NCBI GenBank assembly: GCA_905221605.1
Contig: CAJNDS010002537.1
Location: 250,001 to 314,000 of the forward strand
Length of the DNA stretch: 64,000 nucleotides
Source of the DNA: Symbiodinium natans
Lineage: Eukaryota > Sar > Dinophyceae > Suessiales > Symbiodiniaceae
Direction of reading: 5' to 3'
Below the pieces are notes generated by a model that saw nothing but the letters and a program-made list of their open reading frames with translations, made no database searches and was not told where the DNA came from. Positions within the stretch are counted from its first letter, which is position 1. Each line of letters starts with the position of its first letter. Position numbers and translations under genes: made by a program. Below, in pieces: positions 42,447 to 52,200 of the stretch.

Positions 42447-44593
42447 GACTTCTGGGAGACCGCTCGCAACACATGCTTGTCTTATACGCGATTTTGCTTG
42501 CATTCCAAAGCATTGAACCCAGTATCCTTCAGTGCGTGCACATCTTCCTTGAAAATGCTGGGTCTATGAAGCCCATCCACCAGGGCTTCATTCAGCAGAT
42601 CTTCGGAATACGTGATTGTTGCTGCCATCATATTGCTGGAGCTACATTCGGCCATGTTGAAAGGAAAAGAAAATTCTTTACTAGATATGGGCAAATTGGC
42701 ACCTTCAGCAATCGCCCCACTCCGTGGTTCCAAGGATGGCGTCCTGTTGCGGAACACATGTGCGGAATAAAACCCCCTGGCGAAAAGCTCAAGCCTTGGC
42801 TTCGTCCCAAACGCTTTGATCGCGAGAGGGGGCTTCGATTGGCTGCATACTTTTACCACCCCTCTGCCCTTCTTTACCATGTACCCAGCTTCGGCGGAGC
42901 TGAAGCCTTCCAGAGGCAATTCTCACAAGCGGCTAATACCTCCAATGGGGTTCCAAATCTACAATGGGAAAAATTTGTTCCTGATGGACCCATTGGCCTG
43001 CGCTTTGTAACAGATGTTCAGAAGCTTTCTCTTCAAGCGGACGTCCCAAGCCTTGCAGCAATGGATCGCTTTGCTGAAGCTAATTACGAACTTCTCCGTG
43101 CAGAAAATGCTTTCCTTATCGGTGATAGTGGCATTCCTCCCTTCAGGGTTGCTCACTACAAGGAAATGTTGAGAGATGCTGAGCTCGATATCTGGCTTGC
43201 AGATGTGGAAGAACACATTAATGATATGTGTATTGCTTCCATTGTTGGGAACTGCTTCTACCCTGGTGCTCTCAAAGCTGCGATCAAACACACATCCCTT
43301 CGAGAGTTACTGAATGAAAACCCCGACAGTCATTGGAAGCCGCTTCCCCTCTCACAGTTTCTCCAATACTGGCCTAGCTATGGCCAACAAGTTCTTGCGG
43401 CTACTACAGCTGTTAAGCTACAAGACAAGTTTTCGCATAAGTTTCATGCGCCTTTTCCATGCGATGAACTTAATGCTGTTGGCTGGCTCAAACAAGGTTT
43501 AATTGTCAATAAACCTGTTGTTCTGGAGTATACCCCCGGCCAAGGTAAATTCCAAGGCATTAGAGAGAGCGCGTCCGGCATTCCTAGAGGAATTTCCTTT
43601 GTGACGGAAACTCGATTCCATCAAACGCAAGACTTATTGCAAGAAAAAGGGATCCCATTGGCCATCCAGCGTGTCTTGCAAATTGTCGACCCTCAATTAC
43701 AACTTTTGTGTGGATCGAGACGCAATGTCATGGCCAATTTGTGCAGAGAGACTGTTGCGAATCTCGGTGCCAAGTTTGCCTTACATTTTCTTGACTTCCC
43801 TGCACAAGGGTGGTGCCTGATCAGCTTTCTCAAAGCGTTGCATCTTGAGTTTGTCGCGTATAGAGACGAGTTCATCCCTCAATTCCTCCTTGTAAAGGGA
43901 CAGCAAAATACTCTCTATGTGCAGCACTTGAAAGATGCCAACGCCGGCAAGAAGTCTCCGCCAGTCGACTTCTTCCTATATGTGGAACAAGATGATCAAT
44001 GTGCCTTAGCAATGCTCAATGCTTCCCAGGCTCGTGATACTGTGCATGCGCTTACCCAAGCATCGACCATTGAGGTCGTTGACATTGAGCGAAGAGGAGC
44101 CAGCCCTGGCACCTTCCTTCACAAAGTAATCGAAGAGAACAGCCAGCTACCTACGCCTTGTCTGATATTTGAGGGTAACGAAGCTGCTTTGCATTTGCAC
44201 GGCCATACTATCCTCTGTTCCCCTTACCTTGGGCAAAGGGAACTCTTTGCGCTCTTCTTAACCCCATACTTTGCTGAGAATTATACCAGTAAAGCCTTTG
44301 CTTCAGATTGCAACTCGAACGAAGCCTGGCTTAGCGAGGTCTTGCGCGACTTCTCTTGCTTTGCTAAGCTTGCTCTACCGTGTCGACAGGCTGTGTATAT
44401 TGGTATTGATGCACGAGGCGCACATTACACCACATATAAGCAAGGTACGGTGCATCAACAGACTGTCACCCACAACAACATCCCCTCCACAATTCCCACC
44501 CAAGAAAAGGCACTGCGCATTTATGTCTACGATCGGCAACCTGCTGTCTACCATTGCTTCTATGGGGTCCATCGGGACCCTTTGCCCCTATGA
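42440..44593 (+). CDS. ORF1, DNMT C-terminal half and following domain
   Basis: This segment continues the methyltransferase after the frameshift: a helix corresponding to the region after motif IV, motif VI FLENAG (nt ~42548-42562, normally ENV), and motif VIII HVERKRKFF (nt ~42652-42680, QxRxR type). A target-recognition-like region follows. Motif X is not obvious. From nt ~43,000 to the stop the protein is unfamiliar, with globular composition (e.g. HWKPLPLSQFLQYWPSY) and a short VYIGIDARGAHYT near the end. It stops at TGA 44591-44593, which overlaps the ATG of the next ORF. The host relevance would be methylation of cytosine in DNA, possibly of the element itself. As it stands the gene is interrupted and cannot make a complete enzyme without frameshifting. 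Confidence 0.75.
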   Translation, partial: TLGLLGDRSQHMLVLYAILLAFQSIEPSILQCVHIFLENAGSMKPIHQGFIQQIFGIRDCCCHHIAGATFGHVERKRKFFTRYGQIGTFSNRPTPWFQGWRPVAEHMCGIKPPGEKLKPWLRPKRFDRERGLRLAAYFYHPSALLYHVPSFGGAEAFQRQFSQAANTSNGVPNLQWEKFVPDGPIGLRFVTDVQKLSLQADVPSLAAMDRFAEANYELLRAENAFLIGDSGIPPFRVAHYKEMLRDAELDIWLADVEEHINDMCIASIVGNCFYPGALKAAIKHTSLRELLNENPDSHWKPLPLSQFLQYWPSYGQQVLAATTAVKLQDKFSHKFHAPFPCDELNAVGWLKQGLIVNKPVVLEYTPGQGKFQGIRESASGIPRGISFVTETRFHQTQDLLQEKGIPLAIQRVLQIVDPQLQLLCGSRRNVMANLCRETVANLGAKFALHFLDFPAQGWCLISFLKALHLEFVAYRDEFIPQFLLVKGQQNTLYVQHLKDANAGKKSPPVDFFLYVEQDDQCALAMLNASQARDTVHALTQASTIEVVDIERRGASPGTFLHKVIEENSQLPTPCLIFEGNEAALHLHGHTILCSPYLGQRELFALFLTPYFAENYTSKAFASDCNSNEAWLSEVLRDFSCFAKLALPCRQAVYIGIDARGAHYTTYKQGTVHQQTVTHNNIPSTIPTQEKALRIYVYDRQPAVYHCFYGVHRDPLPL
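44590..44593 (+). promoter_or_regulatory. ATGA stop/start overlap between ORF1 and ORF2
   Basis: The TGA ending ORF1 (44591-44593) overlaps the ATG of ORF2 (44590-44592). Overlapping stop/start signals are used for termination-reinitiation in some LINEs, so ORF2 translation may be coupled to ORF1. Confidence 0.72.
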
Positions 44594-46536
44594 CGACGAT
44601 TCGTGACGTGGTGATCAAGGTAAGGTCTACGACCTTCCTTGATCACCTCAATGCCTATGTTGCTTGTCGTAGACATCGCGCACGTGTCAGATCCCTCAAC
44701 AGCATTCTCCTTGCCTACAACCTGCCACTCACCTATCCCACAACACGTGAGCTGAAGCTTGCTCTCATGGCCAATGACAGCCGACCTTTTAACCTAATCG
44801 CTGCTATCAATCTTCAGCTCCCAACAGAAGAGCTTGAACTTGCACTGAATCTCATAGCTGACAGGCTTGTTCCTTACTTCGACACGATCCCAAAAGAGCC
44901 GTGCAAGCTGCAGGCTGTCGTTAGTTGGAACGTTACCTCGCTGTGCACCTTCGACACTATTGGCCTTGCCAAGCTTCGTACCATTGGTGCGTTAGCTCAC
45001 CAAACGCCCGTGCTTTTGCAGGAAACCAAATGGAATGCTGCCTGTTTACACCGATTCAGACAGGCAACAGCCAGAATAAATACGATTGCCTCTCTCGCTA
45101 TTTGGAAGGAATCTGGACACTCTGGAGGAGTTGCTGTCTGTTTGCCACAGGACTATAAAGTCGTAGAAACTGTTGACCTTGTGCCTGGTTTTGCCCTTGC
45201 CGTGCTGGTCAGATTTCGGTCTGTCTGCTACTGGCTCCTGTCGGTTTATTGGCACCCTGATCAATGGGGGAAGCTTTTCCCTGCACTTAGTGCTTTTGTC
45301 AAGGATGCAACTCATGTGGTTGTCCTTGGGGGGGACTTCAATGCTGTTAATCAGCAGAAGGAGGGTGAGTATGCACATCTCCTTGCTCAAGGCGACATGA
45401 TTGAATGCAAGTCTGACAGGCCAACTTTCGAGCAAGGCTCTACCTGCAGTCACCTTGACCATTACCTTATTTCCAGTTCGTTGTACTTGTCTGCCAAGAT
45501 CTGTTCTGTCTCTTGGAAGCACAAAAAAGTAACTGGAGGACATCACTTGGTAAAGATTCGGTTTCGGCCGAAGCATAAGCTTGACAAAGATGTCCCGGCG
45601 ATACCTGTTCGGACAGTTCCTGCTGCGGCTTTTTCTGTTCCACCTGCGACTACTGACTTGCCTGGCATCGAGGCTGCGGAGACTAGCCCTTCGCACCTTC
45701 TTCTTCGTAAACTAATTAATTGCACTAAAGCCCGCTTGATTGAAGAGCAGAACAAAGGTCAAAAACTCTGCCCTTCTGACGCGCTCGTTGCACAAAAAGC
45801 CACATGTTTCTTGTGGCATGCAAACCTACGTGCCCAAGCTGGAAACTCAATTGCTGCATTAATTAGGAAGTTGGTACGCCTTTTGAACAGGAGCACTGGT
45901 GCGACTGTCGGTGTCAACGCAAGCACCGTCACATCTTTAGCCAGGCATATCACCATACCCCCTTTCACGCCGTCAGGTAATGGTTCAGCCGAGCTCCCGA
46001 GACATTGGCTTCAAGAAGCGCTTAATCGGCTACACCTTGGTGCAGAGCTGAAAACTGCCCCCTCACCAAGTCTTCGTTCCCTGGTTGCTCAAAGAGATTT
46101 GCAGGTTGATAAGTCTAAAATTAAGTGGCAGGCCTTCAGGAAGATCTGCCCTCGAATCATCGATTCGCAACAGGTCAGAAGCGAAATTGGCCAGCTGATC
46201 ACGTCTATGAGTCAGTTTGATGCTGCACTAAGGGCAACTAGAGCCTTTTGGCGCCACTTCCCTTGTCAATACGATAACCAGTGGGACAAACTCCTACAGC
46301 CATATGCGCAAAGGGCCCCCTTCGTGCCGATCATCTTCAAGGCCATTATTACCACCAAGGATTCTTCCCCGGGTCCCGATGGTGTGCCCTATGCCTTCTA
46401 TAGGCAAAATCCGAGTTATTTTGCCAACTTACTTGGGGATCATATGTGGGAGATGTGCTTGTCTCAAGCTGATCATCCACTTCAGGCCTTAGTCTTCATT
46501 CCCAAGGCAGACAAGGGGACAACTACAGGCCACTAG
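44590..46536 (+). CDS. ORF2 N-terminal part: EEP endonuclease and start of reverse transcriptase
   Basis: Start ATG at 44590 within ATGA. A ~100-residue leader precedes the EEP (APE-like) endonuclease that nicks target DNA: VSWNVTSL (nt ~44920), LLQETKW (~45016), LGGDFNAV (~45325), SHLDHYLIS (~45452) and GGHHLVKI (~45536, the final catalytic His). A linker of ~250 residues follows, then RT begins with the SSPGPDGVPYAFY block (nt ~46363) and LVFIPKADKG (~46492). The frame breaks at 46515-46518, where the run GGGG is one base too short, giving a TAG at 46534. The next frame continues the RT with NYRPLDMPD. All EEP residues expected by eye are present. Confidence 0.88.
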   Translation: MTTIRDVVIKVRSTTFLDHLNAYVACRRHRARVRSLNSILLAYNLPLTYPTTRELKLALMANDSRPFNLIAAINLQLPTEELELALNLIADRLVPYFDTIPKEPCKLQAVVSWNVTSLCTFDTIGLAKLRTIGALAHQTPVLLQETKWNAACLHRFRQATARINTIASLAIWKESGHSGGVAVCLPQDYKVVETVDLVPGFALAVLVRFRSVCYWLLSVYWHPDQWGKLFPALSAFVKDATHVVVLGGDFNAVNQQKEGEYAHLLAQGDMIECKSDRPTFEQGSTCSHLDHYLISSSLYLSAKICSVSWKHKKVTGGHHLVKIRFRPKHKLDKDVPAIPVRTVPAAAFSVPPATTDLPGIEAAETSPSHLLLRKLINCTKARLIEEQNKGQKLCPSDALVAQKATCFLWHANLRAQAGNSIAALIRKLVRLLNRSTGATVGVNASTVTSLARHITIPPFTPSGNGSAELPRHWLQEALNRLHLGAELKTAPSPSLRSLVAQRDLQVDKSKIKWQAFRKICPRIIDSQQVRSEIGQLITSMSQFDAALRATRAFWRHFPCQYDNQWDKLLQPYAQRAPFVPIIFKAIITTKDSSPGPDGVPYAFYRQNPSYFANLLGDHMWEMCLSQADHPLQALVFIPKADKGTTTGH

Positions 46537-48047
46537 ACATGCCCGATACTTGTGATCGAATCATTGACTCCGCAATCTACGCTGTCCTTGCTGAGTCTTT
46601 CAAAGACCCGCTACATCCTGCCCAGGCTCTTCTTAATCACTTCAAAGAACCACAGGCAAATTATGCCCAAATGCAACACTACTTGGAGCTCAAAGATGCC
46701 CAGTACACAGTCATGCTTTCCGACTTTGCCAAGGCCTTTGAACGGGTGAATCCCTGGTGGGTACTACAGTGCTTAGCGGCAAGAGCTGCCCCTGCCTGGA
46801 TCAAAGCTTACGTCATCCACCTTATGTTTGGGAGGCGCACCCAGCATAAAGTGCAAGGTTTCTTGCTCGAGCCTATCTCCATCCACCAAGGCCTTGCTAT
46901 GGGAAGGGCGACTTCTGTTGTCCTTTTCTGTCTCGCCTTAGATCCCTTGATTTGGGCGCTGCACGACATTTCTTCCTTCATAAGACTAACGGCTTACATG
47001 GACGATAACAGCGCTGCCTCCAAAGGCCTGCATTGGGTGGAAAAGGCACAAAGAACTTTCGAACCAGCGCACAGCGCGGGGTTACAAGTTCTCCGTCACC
47101 AATGCTTCCAAGCAGGGTTTATTTCTTTACAGGTTCTCCCTGGGGATGTCAGAGCATGCATAGCCCAATTTGGTGTCGCTTGGATTGAGTCCAAACAGCT
47201 TCCACCGAGCAATACTCTCACCATTGGAGGTCCCTCATTGCATCAAGCTTTGTGCTTACTGCTTCAACAGAACATCTACAGCCTCGACCAAGCAATGAGG
47301 ATGTCCTTGACTAGGCTTGACGTGCGACACGGACTGCTCTTAGTAAGCGGAAGCAAATGCTACGTCCTGTCTAGCGATATGCTGCTTTGCATGTGCACAC
47401 AACAGCAAAATTTCCAGGCTTTGTTGGCTTGCATTATTGCATCGCCTTGCAAATGCAAATGCAAAACTTCTATTCTTACCAACAAGCCCTTCAAAACTGC
47501 TGATATCCTTCTCCTCGACATGACGCCTTGGGGGTCTAAGATTATTGCTGAGACTGCAACAATGTTGGGCTTTATCCTGCGTGGCCGCATGTCAAAATAT
47601 GAATGGGAGCAAGCAACGTCTATTGATGAAATCCATTGGGTTGGACAAAGGAAAATGTCAGATGTCTCCTTGCGCATGCTGATCCTTGATAAGGCCTTGT
47701 GCAATATGTTGAGAAGGAATAAACAAGCTCTTTCCCTTACTGCATCAATGCCTGCCAGGATTCAATTCCATACGGCCTTCATTGCCTCTTGCCCTCTTTT
47801 CTGCAATTCCTTGTACGCCTTCACCAAAAGGCATATGCTCAAAGCACTAGCTATTGCCAGCTCAACTATTTTGAGGCGTCCCTGCATTCAGGCCAAACAT
47901 ATGGCGGGCGTTTTTGATTTTATCAAAGCGCCTAGGGCAATGGATCCTGAGATAGGCGCCATATTATCTAAAGTTGGCCTACTGCTGCGCTGGAGAGGCA
48001 AATGTCCCATATGCCAAGAGAGCCTTGTTACCAGGGGTCAAGGGTGA
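46516..48047 (+). CDS. ORF2 middle part: reverse transcriptase palm and thumb
   Basis: Real coding resumes at the frame change near 46517 (the NYRPL block), although the first ATG in this frame is at 46539. RT motif A is MLSDFAKAFERVNP (nt ~46714), motif B HQGLAMGRATSVVLF (~46888), and motif C AYMDDNSA (~46995), so the YMDD catalytic pair is intact. The thumb-like region extends to LLLRWRGKCPICQES. The frame stops at TGA 48045-48047, immediately where unrelated non-coding sequence begins. This stop is caused by the insertion, since the same ORF resumes near 49239. Confidence 0.87.
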
Positions 48048-48359
48048 CATATAAGGACTATTAGGCCCTATTAGGCTCTATTAGTCTCTATTAGTGCCTA
48101 ATAGTCTGTTGTTGTTGGGAGGTTGCGAAATTGAAGGCAATGTTGGCCGTTGTTGGGAGGTTGAAAGTCGTTGCGATGGAGCTGCCACTTAGACTCGAAA
48201 GCAAAGATGCTTGCACACAACCTCCGTTCCAACCAGAACCCTCAACCCTTGCAAAAACGATATGACTCAAATCCATAAAGCCTCAAAACCTAACAGCTTG
48301 ACAGCCCTGGCAGCCGCCATGCCATAGATTTAAAAATTAAATGATTATTTTACGCGAAA

Positions 48360-48730
48360 ACTGTTGGTCTGGGGTTGGTTGGTGGTGTAGCTTGGTTGGG
48401 GGGTGGGTGGGGTGGGGTGGGGGTGGAGAGGGGGGGCTGGGGGGGGGTGGGGTGGGGGGGGGGTCTGGGTGTCAGCCACCCTTGACTCCCTTCCTGCAAA
48501 GCCAAGATTCACTTGTGTTTAAAGAGAATCTGCTGTTCCCAGAATGAGAGTCAAGGGTGCCAGCAAGACGTTACGTAACGCTTGCTGGCACCCTTGACTC
48601 TGCCTTTGGGAACACGGAATTCCCCAAACTTCGGCCCCCCCCAAACCTAACCCCCCCCCTCACCCCCCCAACGCCAACCAACCCCCCCCACCCCCCCAGC
48701 CCCCCAACCCCCCCCTCCCCAAACCCGCAA
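48360..48730. repeat. G-tract arm, central palindrome, C-tract arm
   Basis: The plus strand has long G runs at ~48371-48463 (many G4-G9 tracts with single T or A breaks) and long C runs at ~48635-48722, so the flanks are roughly inverted copies of each other. Between them sits a perfect-stem palindrome, and CACCCTTGAC/GTCAAGGGTG words occur at 48479, 48551 and 48589. The structure could form a cruciform with G-quadruplexes on the arms. Confidence 0.8.
48548..48600. repeat. 53 nt palindrome with 20 bp perfect stem
   Basis: Arms 48548-48567 and 48581-48600 are exact reverse complements (starting GAGTCAAGGG, ending CCCTTGACTC). The 13 nt centre contains the 12 nt palindrome CGTTACGTAACG, so only one base (A at 48568) is unpaired. 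It cannot be a factor-independent terminator because no T run follows; it fits a cruciform, the fold-back of a non-autonomous element, or a recombination product. Confidence 0.93.
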
Positions 48731-49238
48731 AAGATTCGTTTTATCTGGTATGCTTCTCTTCGCCGCCCAGCCACACGCGCATCTTGGTGAGGCAAGTTTC
48801 GATGGACTGAAACGTCAAGTGTGGCACAGGTAGGTCCTCAGATAAGCTGCGACGCTGACGCTGCGCTTGCATTATGTTATATTCAATTACTCATTTCGCA
48901 GACTTCAAAAAACGCAATGCCAAAGGAAGCTGGAATCATCCTGAGGCCGCCCCCGTAGCGCAAGCCAAAAAAGACATCCACCTGCACTGTAGCTGCCCTT
49001 CGCTGCCATGGCTGCCCCACCCCCCCCCCTTGTAAAGCATGTGCTTTTGCGCTCAACCCCCTCCCCCCCCCTGGCCCCCCCGTAAAGCACGACCCCACTG
49101 CCTGAATGTTAGGTTTCTCGGTCGTTTGAGGTTCGTTTCATGCGCCGGAGCATTATGCCATTGTGCTTTCTACCTGCCCTGGACACATTCTGGGCTCTAA
49201 CTTGGCACCATTGGCTCCTCTAGCCTAGGCTCTAATAG

Positions 49239-52200
49239 CTTATCCGAAAATGGGCTTTAAACGTTATCCTGCATGACCTTGAAAATGCGCATGCGGCCAA
49301 CCTTCCCTTCTACCATTCGTTGCTTGTGCAAGCCAGGCAAGCCATTCAGAAATCAGTCTCCTTAGGAGACTCACCAATCATTGAGCAGTTCAAAAGCAAG
49401 TGCCATGATGCCCTATCTGCTGCGCTGCCTCGAGTGAGCCCTCACTCAGGCGGTCGCAAGCTAAAGCAGGCGCAAATTGCGCTTAGAGCAGTGTTGCGCA
49501 ATGCTGCTTGTGTTCAGGCGCAAGGATATCTTCGACAAAAAGTTGCGAACCATGCACATGAGAGACAGCTATGTGCCATTTTGCTTGCGCTAAACCTCCC
49601 GCCAAAGAACGTGGCTTCGGATGTCACTCGTTGCTACGCACTTAGATGGGCCATTGTTGAAGAAGCCGATGCATATTTTGTGTACAGGCAATATGCCTCT
49701 AGGGACGAGCAATGTAGAGTCTGCCTACGCAAACAAACAGGGAAAGAGCTCTGGTATGACAATGGGTTCGGCAGCATGCCAGTCTGCAAACTCTGTCATC
49801 TCAACCAAAGCTGCCCTGATGACCTTGCCCATGCCATCAGCTGCATGCTGCCTTGCTGTGATGTTAACCAAGCACCACTCCTGCAATGTGCGGCAATGCC
49901 TGGTGCTCCGGCTAGAACTATTACTTACAGAGCAGCTATACCCAATGAGCACCAGTGTACTTTCATCCAAAGCCACTGCCTGCTCTGTGGGCTGGGAGCA
50001 AACACAACAGAGCATTGGCTTACGGCTTGTGTGGTCACCAAAGCCTCCCTCTTTATTGTCCTAGTCACATTGGGATATGCTGGCACTGCCTCGTTTGACT
50101 CCCTGTGTCACACTGCCCTTCCTAAGATCAATGTTGAGGGAGGGATTGACAAGAAATTCTGCGCCGTCCTATTAGCATGGATTGCGACCATAAGAAGATA
50201 TACTATGGAACAGCAATGCACCTGGCACCCTGGATGGTGTGAAACACCGCAACGGGCAAAACACATCAGTAACATACCCAAGCTCGCGTCACGTCTTTGG
50301 AATACCATCCCGAGGATGTTACTTCCCAAAGCATTACCGGCATGGTGGGTTGACACGGAACGCTGCAAGCCCTGTTGCAACGACGGAGGACTCCATATTG
50401 AGGTCAAGCATCCCCTTTCTGCCTTAATTAAAGCAAGCGCCCAAGGTGTTACCGTCTCCCCCAGAAATGCCAATATAGGGGATGTCTTAGCAACATTAGA
50501 TGCACAGCATTACTTGCTTGCACCTATGTATCAACAGACCCTTGGCGTCCCTAATGTTGCTCTATGGCCTAAAATGTGTCATTGCGGCAATCTGCACCTT
50601 AAAGTTACGGCATTAAGGCCAATCCCTGCAGGTACTCCACTTATTGTTGAGTTAAAACCTGTCAAAGATACCCACCTTGTTGCTCAATTTGACGGCAGCT
50701 GCCACGTGCAAGAAGGTATCGGTGGTGCGGGTGGTATCGTATGGTCGCCCGGACCAGTCCCGGTAATTCTTGAAACGATTGCCATCCCACTCCAGCCTTG
50801 TCCAGATTCTATGTTTGCGGAAATATGCGCCGCTGACGCAACGTTAGACAAGGCATTATCTCTAGCTGCTAGCAATCAAATTAGGGAGGTTATCCTTCAG
50901 GGCGACTGCATCAACATTGTAAAGCACTTTGCTGGTGCCTTGAGACTACATAGGGAAGACCTAGTGCGAAAACTGGACAACATGTGGCAAAAGTTAACGC
51001 ACACACCCATTACAGTGCATTGGTCATACGTCCCTCGCGTCGGCAACAAAGTCGCTGATCACCTGGCAGGAATCGCTGCTAACAGTCTCCGCTACGAAGC
51101 ACCCCTTCATGAAGATGTCTTCTTTGACTCGGGTGAGGGTCAGCCTCATATGCAAATAAACACTGAGTGCTTTCCGCCTATTCTGTTGCCTTCCAAGCAA
51201 TGGCACCTGCAAGCTATACAGGATTTGCATTCCGGAGCTGAAACTATTTCTCTTGAGGCCCCCCCACTTTGGAATCCGGAACTGCTTTTGCGGTTTTGCC
51301 TCTACAATCGGATCAAGCCTCCCCCCGAGCTTGATACAACGTGGCCAGGGCTGGTCCAGTATCGAAGGCCATCTTTGCACCCACAGGGTAGATATTATGC
51401 CATACGGCACTGGCAAACGAGTAAAAGGCTAACACGTTTCTTGGCCATCGGACCGAACGCAATTGAAATCGACATGAAAGGTGCGCATTATACGCTTTTG
51501 CGCCTCCTTACATGTCACAGCCCTACTCACCCACCCCTCCCAACGTTGCTTGAAGCCAGGGAGCTATTTAGTAGTCACCTTGCACGCGCGCCCAAAGCAC
51601 AAACAGTACAAACCAAGCACTTGTTGCAAAGAGCAGTTGGAATGGACAGCAATGCTTTCCTTCGGCATGTTTATGAAGGTAGTATTGCTGCTTATGCCAT
51701 CCCCCCTGCCTTGGCAAGTTTTCTTGCACATTTGGTGCAGGCTAAAGCTACCCTCCAGGTTATGATCCAGCAAGGAATCCCTTTTTACCAACCGGATGCA
51801 AGGGTCAACAACAGGAATTGGGCAACTTTTGCACTTGAAGCTGCGGAAAGCTTCGTAATGCGAAAAGGGCTCGCTGCAATGCTCCCGTACTGCGCAGGCA
51901 CAGTGCTTTGGGTACATGACGGGGTGTACGTCAAAATAGAAACGCAGTTTCACCCTTCATCGAAGGGGCTGTTGGTTCAGCTCATCCAGGTGGGGCAGCA
52001 CTGTCATCCACAGGTCACACCTAACCAGGAATTTGCTAACCTACAAGATGTGTTTGCTATTACCACCACGAAGAGTGAATTTAATGCGGCAGTTGATGCG
52101 TTAAACGCTGCGGGTATCGCGTGTCATAGCCCTGCTCTCCCAAAGCACCCAAAGGCAACCACCAACAGGGTGTCCAAGCGCCTTATCCTGGAAGTTCAGG

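Larger units (their letters stand above)
48048..49238. mobile_element. ~1.2 kb non-coding insertion inside ORF2, MITE-like
   Basis: ORF2 coding ends at 48047 and resumes at 49239; between them there is no coding sequence. The two edges carry related words in inverted orientation: on the left ATAAGGACTATTAGGCCCTA, and on the right (minus strand) GGATAAGCTATTAGAGCCTA. These look like imperfect terminal inverted repeats. The left edge adds four CTATTAG repeats (48057-48110). The interior has a large palindrome flanked by G-rich and C-rich arms. No target duplication could be fixed. Probably a short non-autonomous DNA element, though a deletion plus filler cannot be excluded. Confidence 0.6.

Noticed and set aside
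44622-44640. Repeat of GATCAAGG/CCTTGATC around the ORF2 start as a hairpin
   Set aside because: An inverted repeat is present (GTGATCAAGG...CCTTGATCAC) but it lies in coding sequence and lacks the CGCCCG centre; not enough to call a signal.
45003-45018. CGCCCG at the EEP region as another hairpin
   Set aside because: Only 3 bp pair (ACG-CC-CGT); the arms then mismatch, and the site is within the conserved EEP coding region.
48548-48600. Bacterial-type intrinsic terminator
   Set aside because: No T run follows the stem and the context is eukaryotic.
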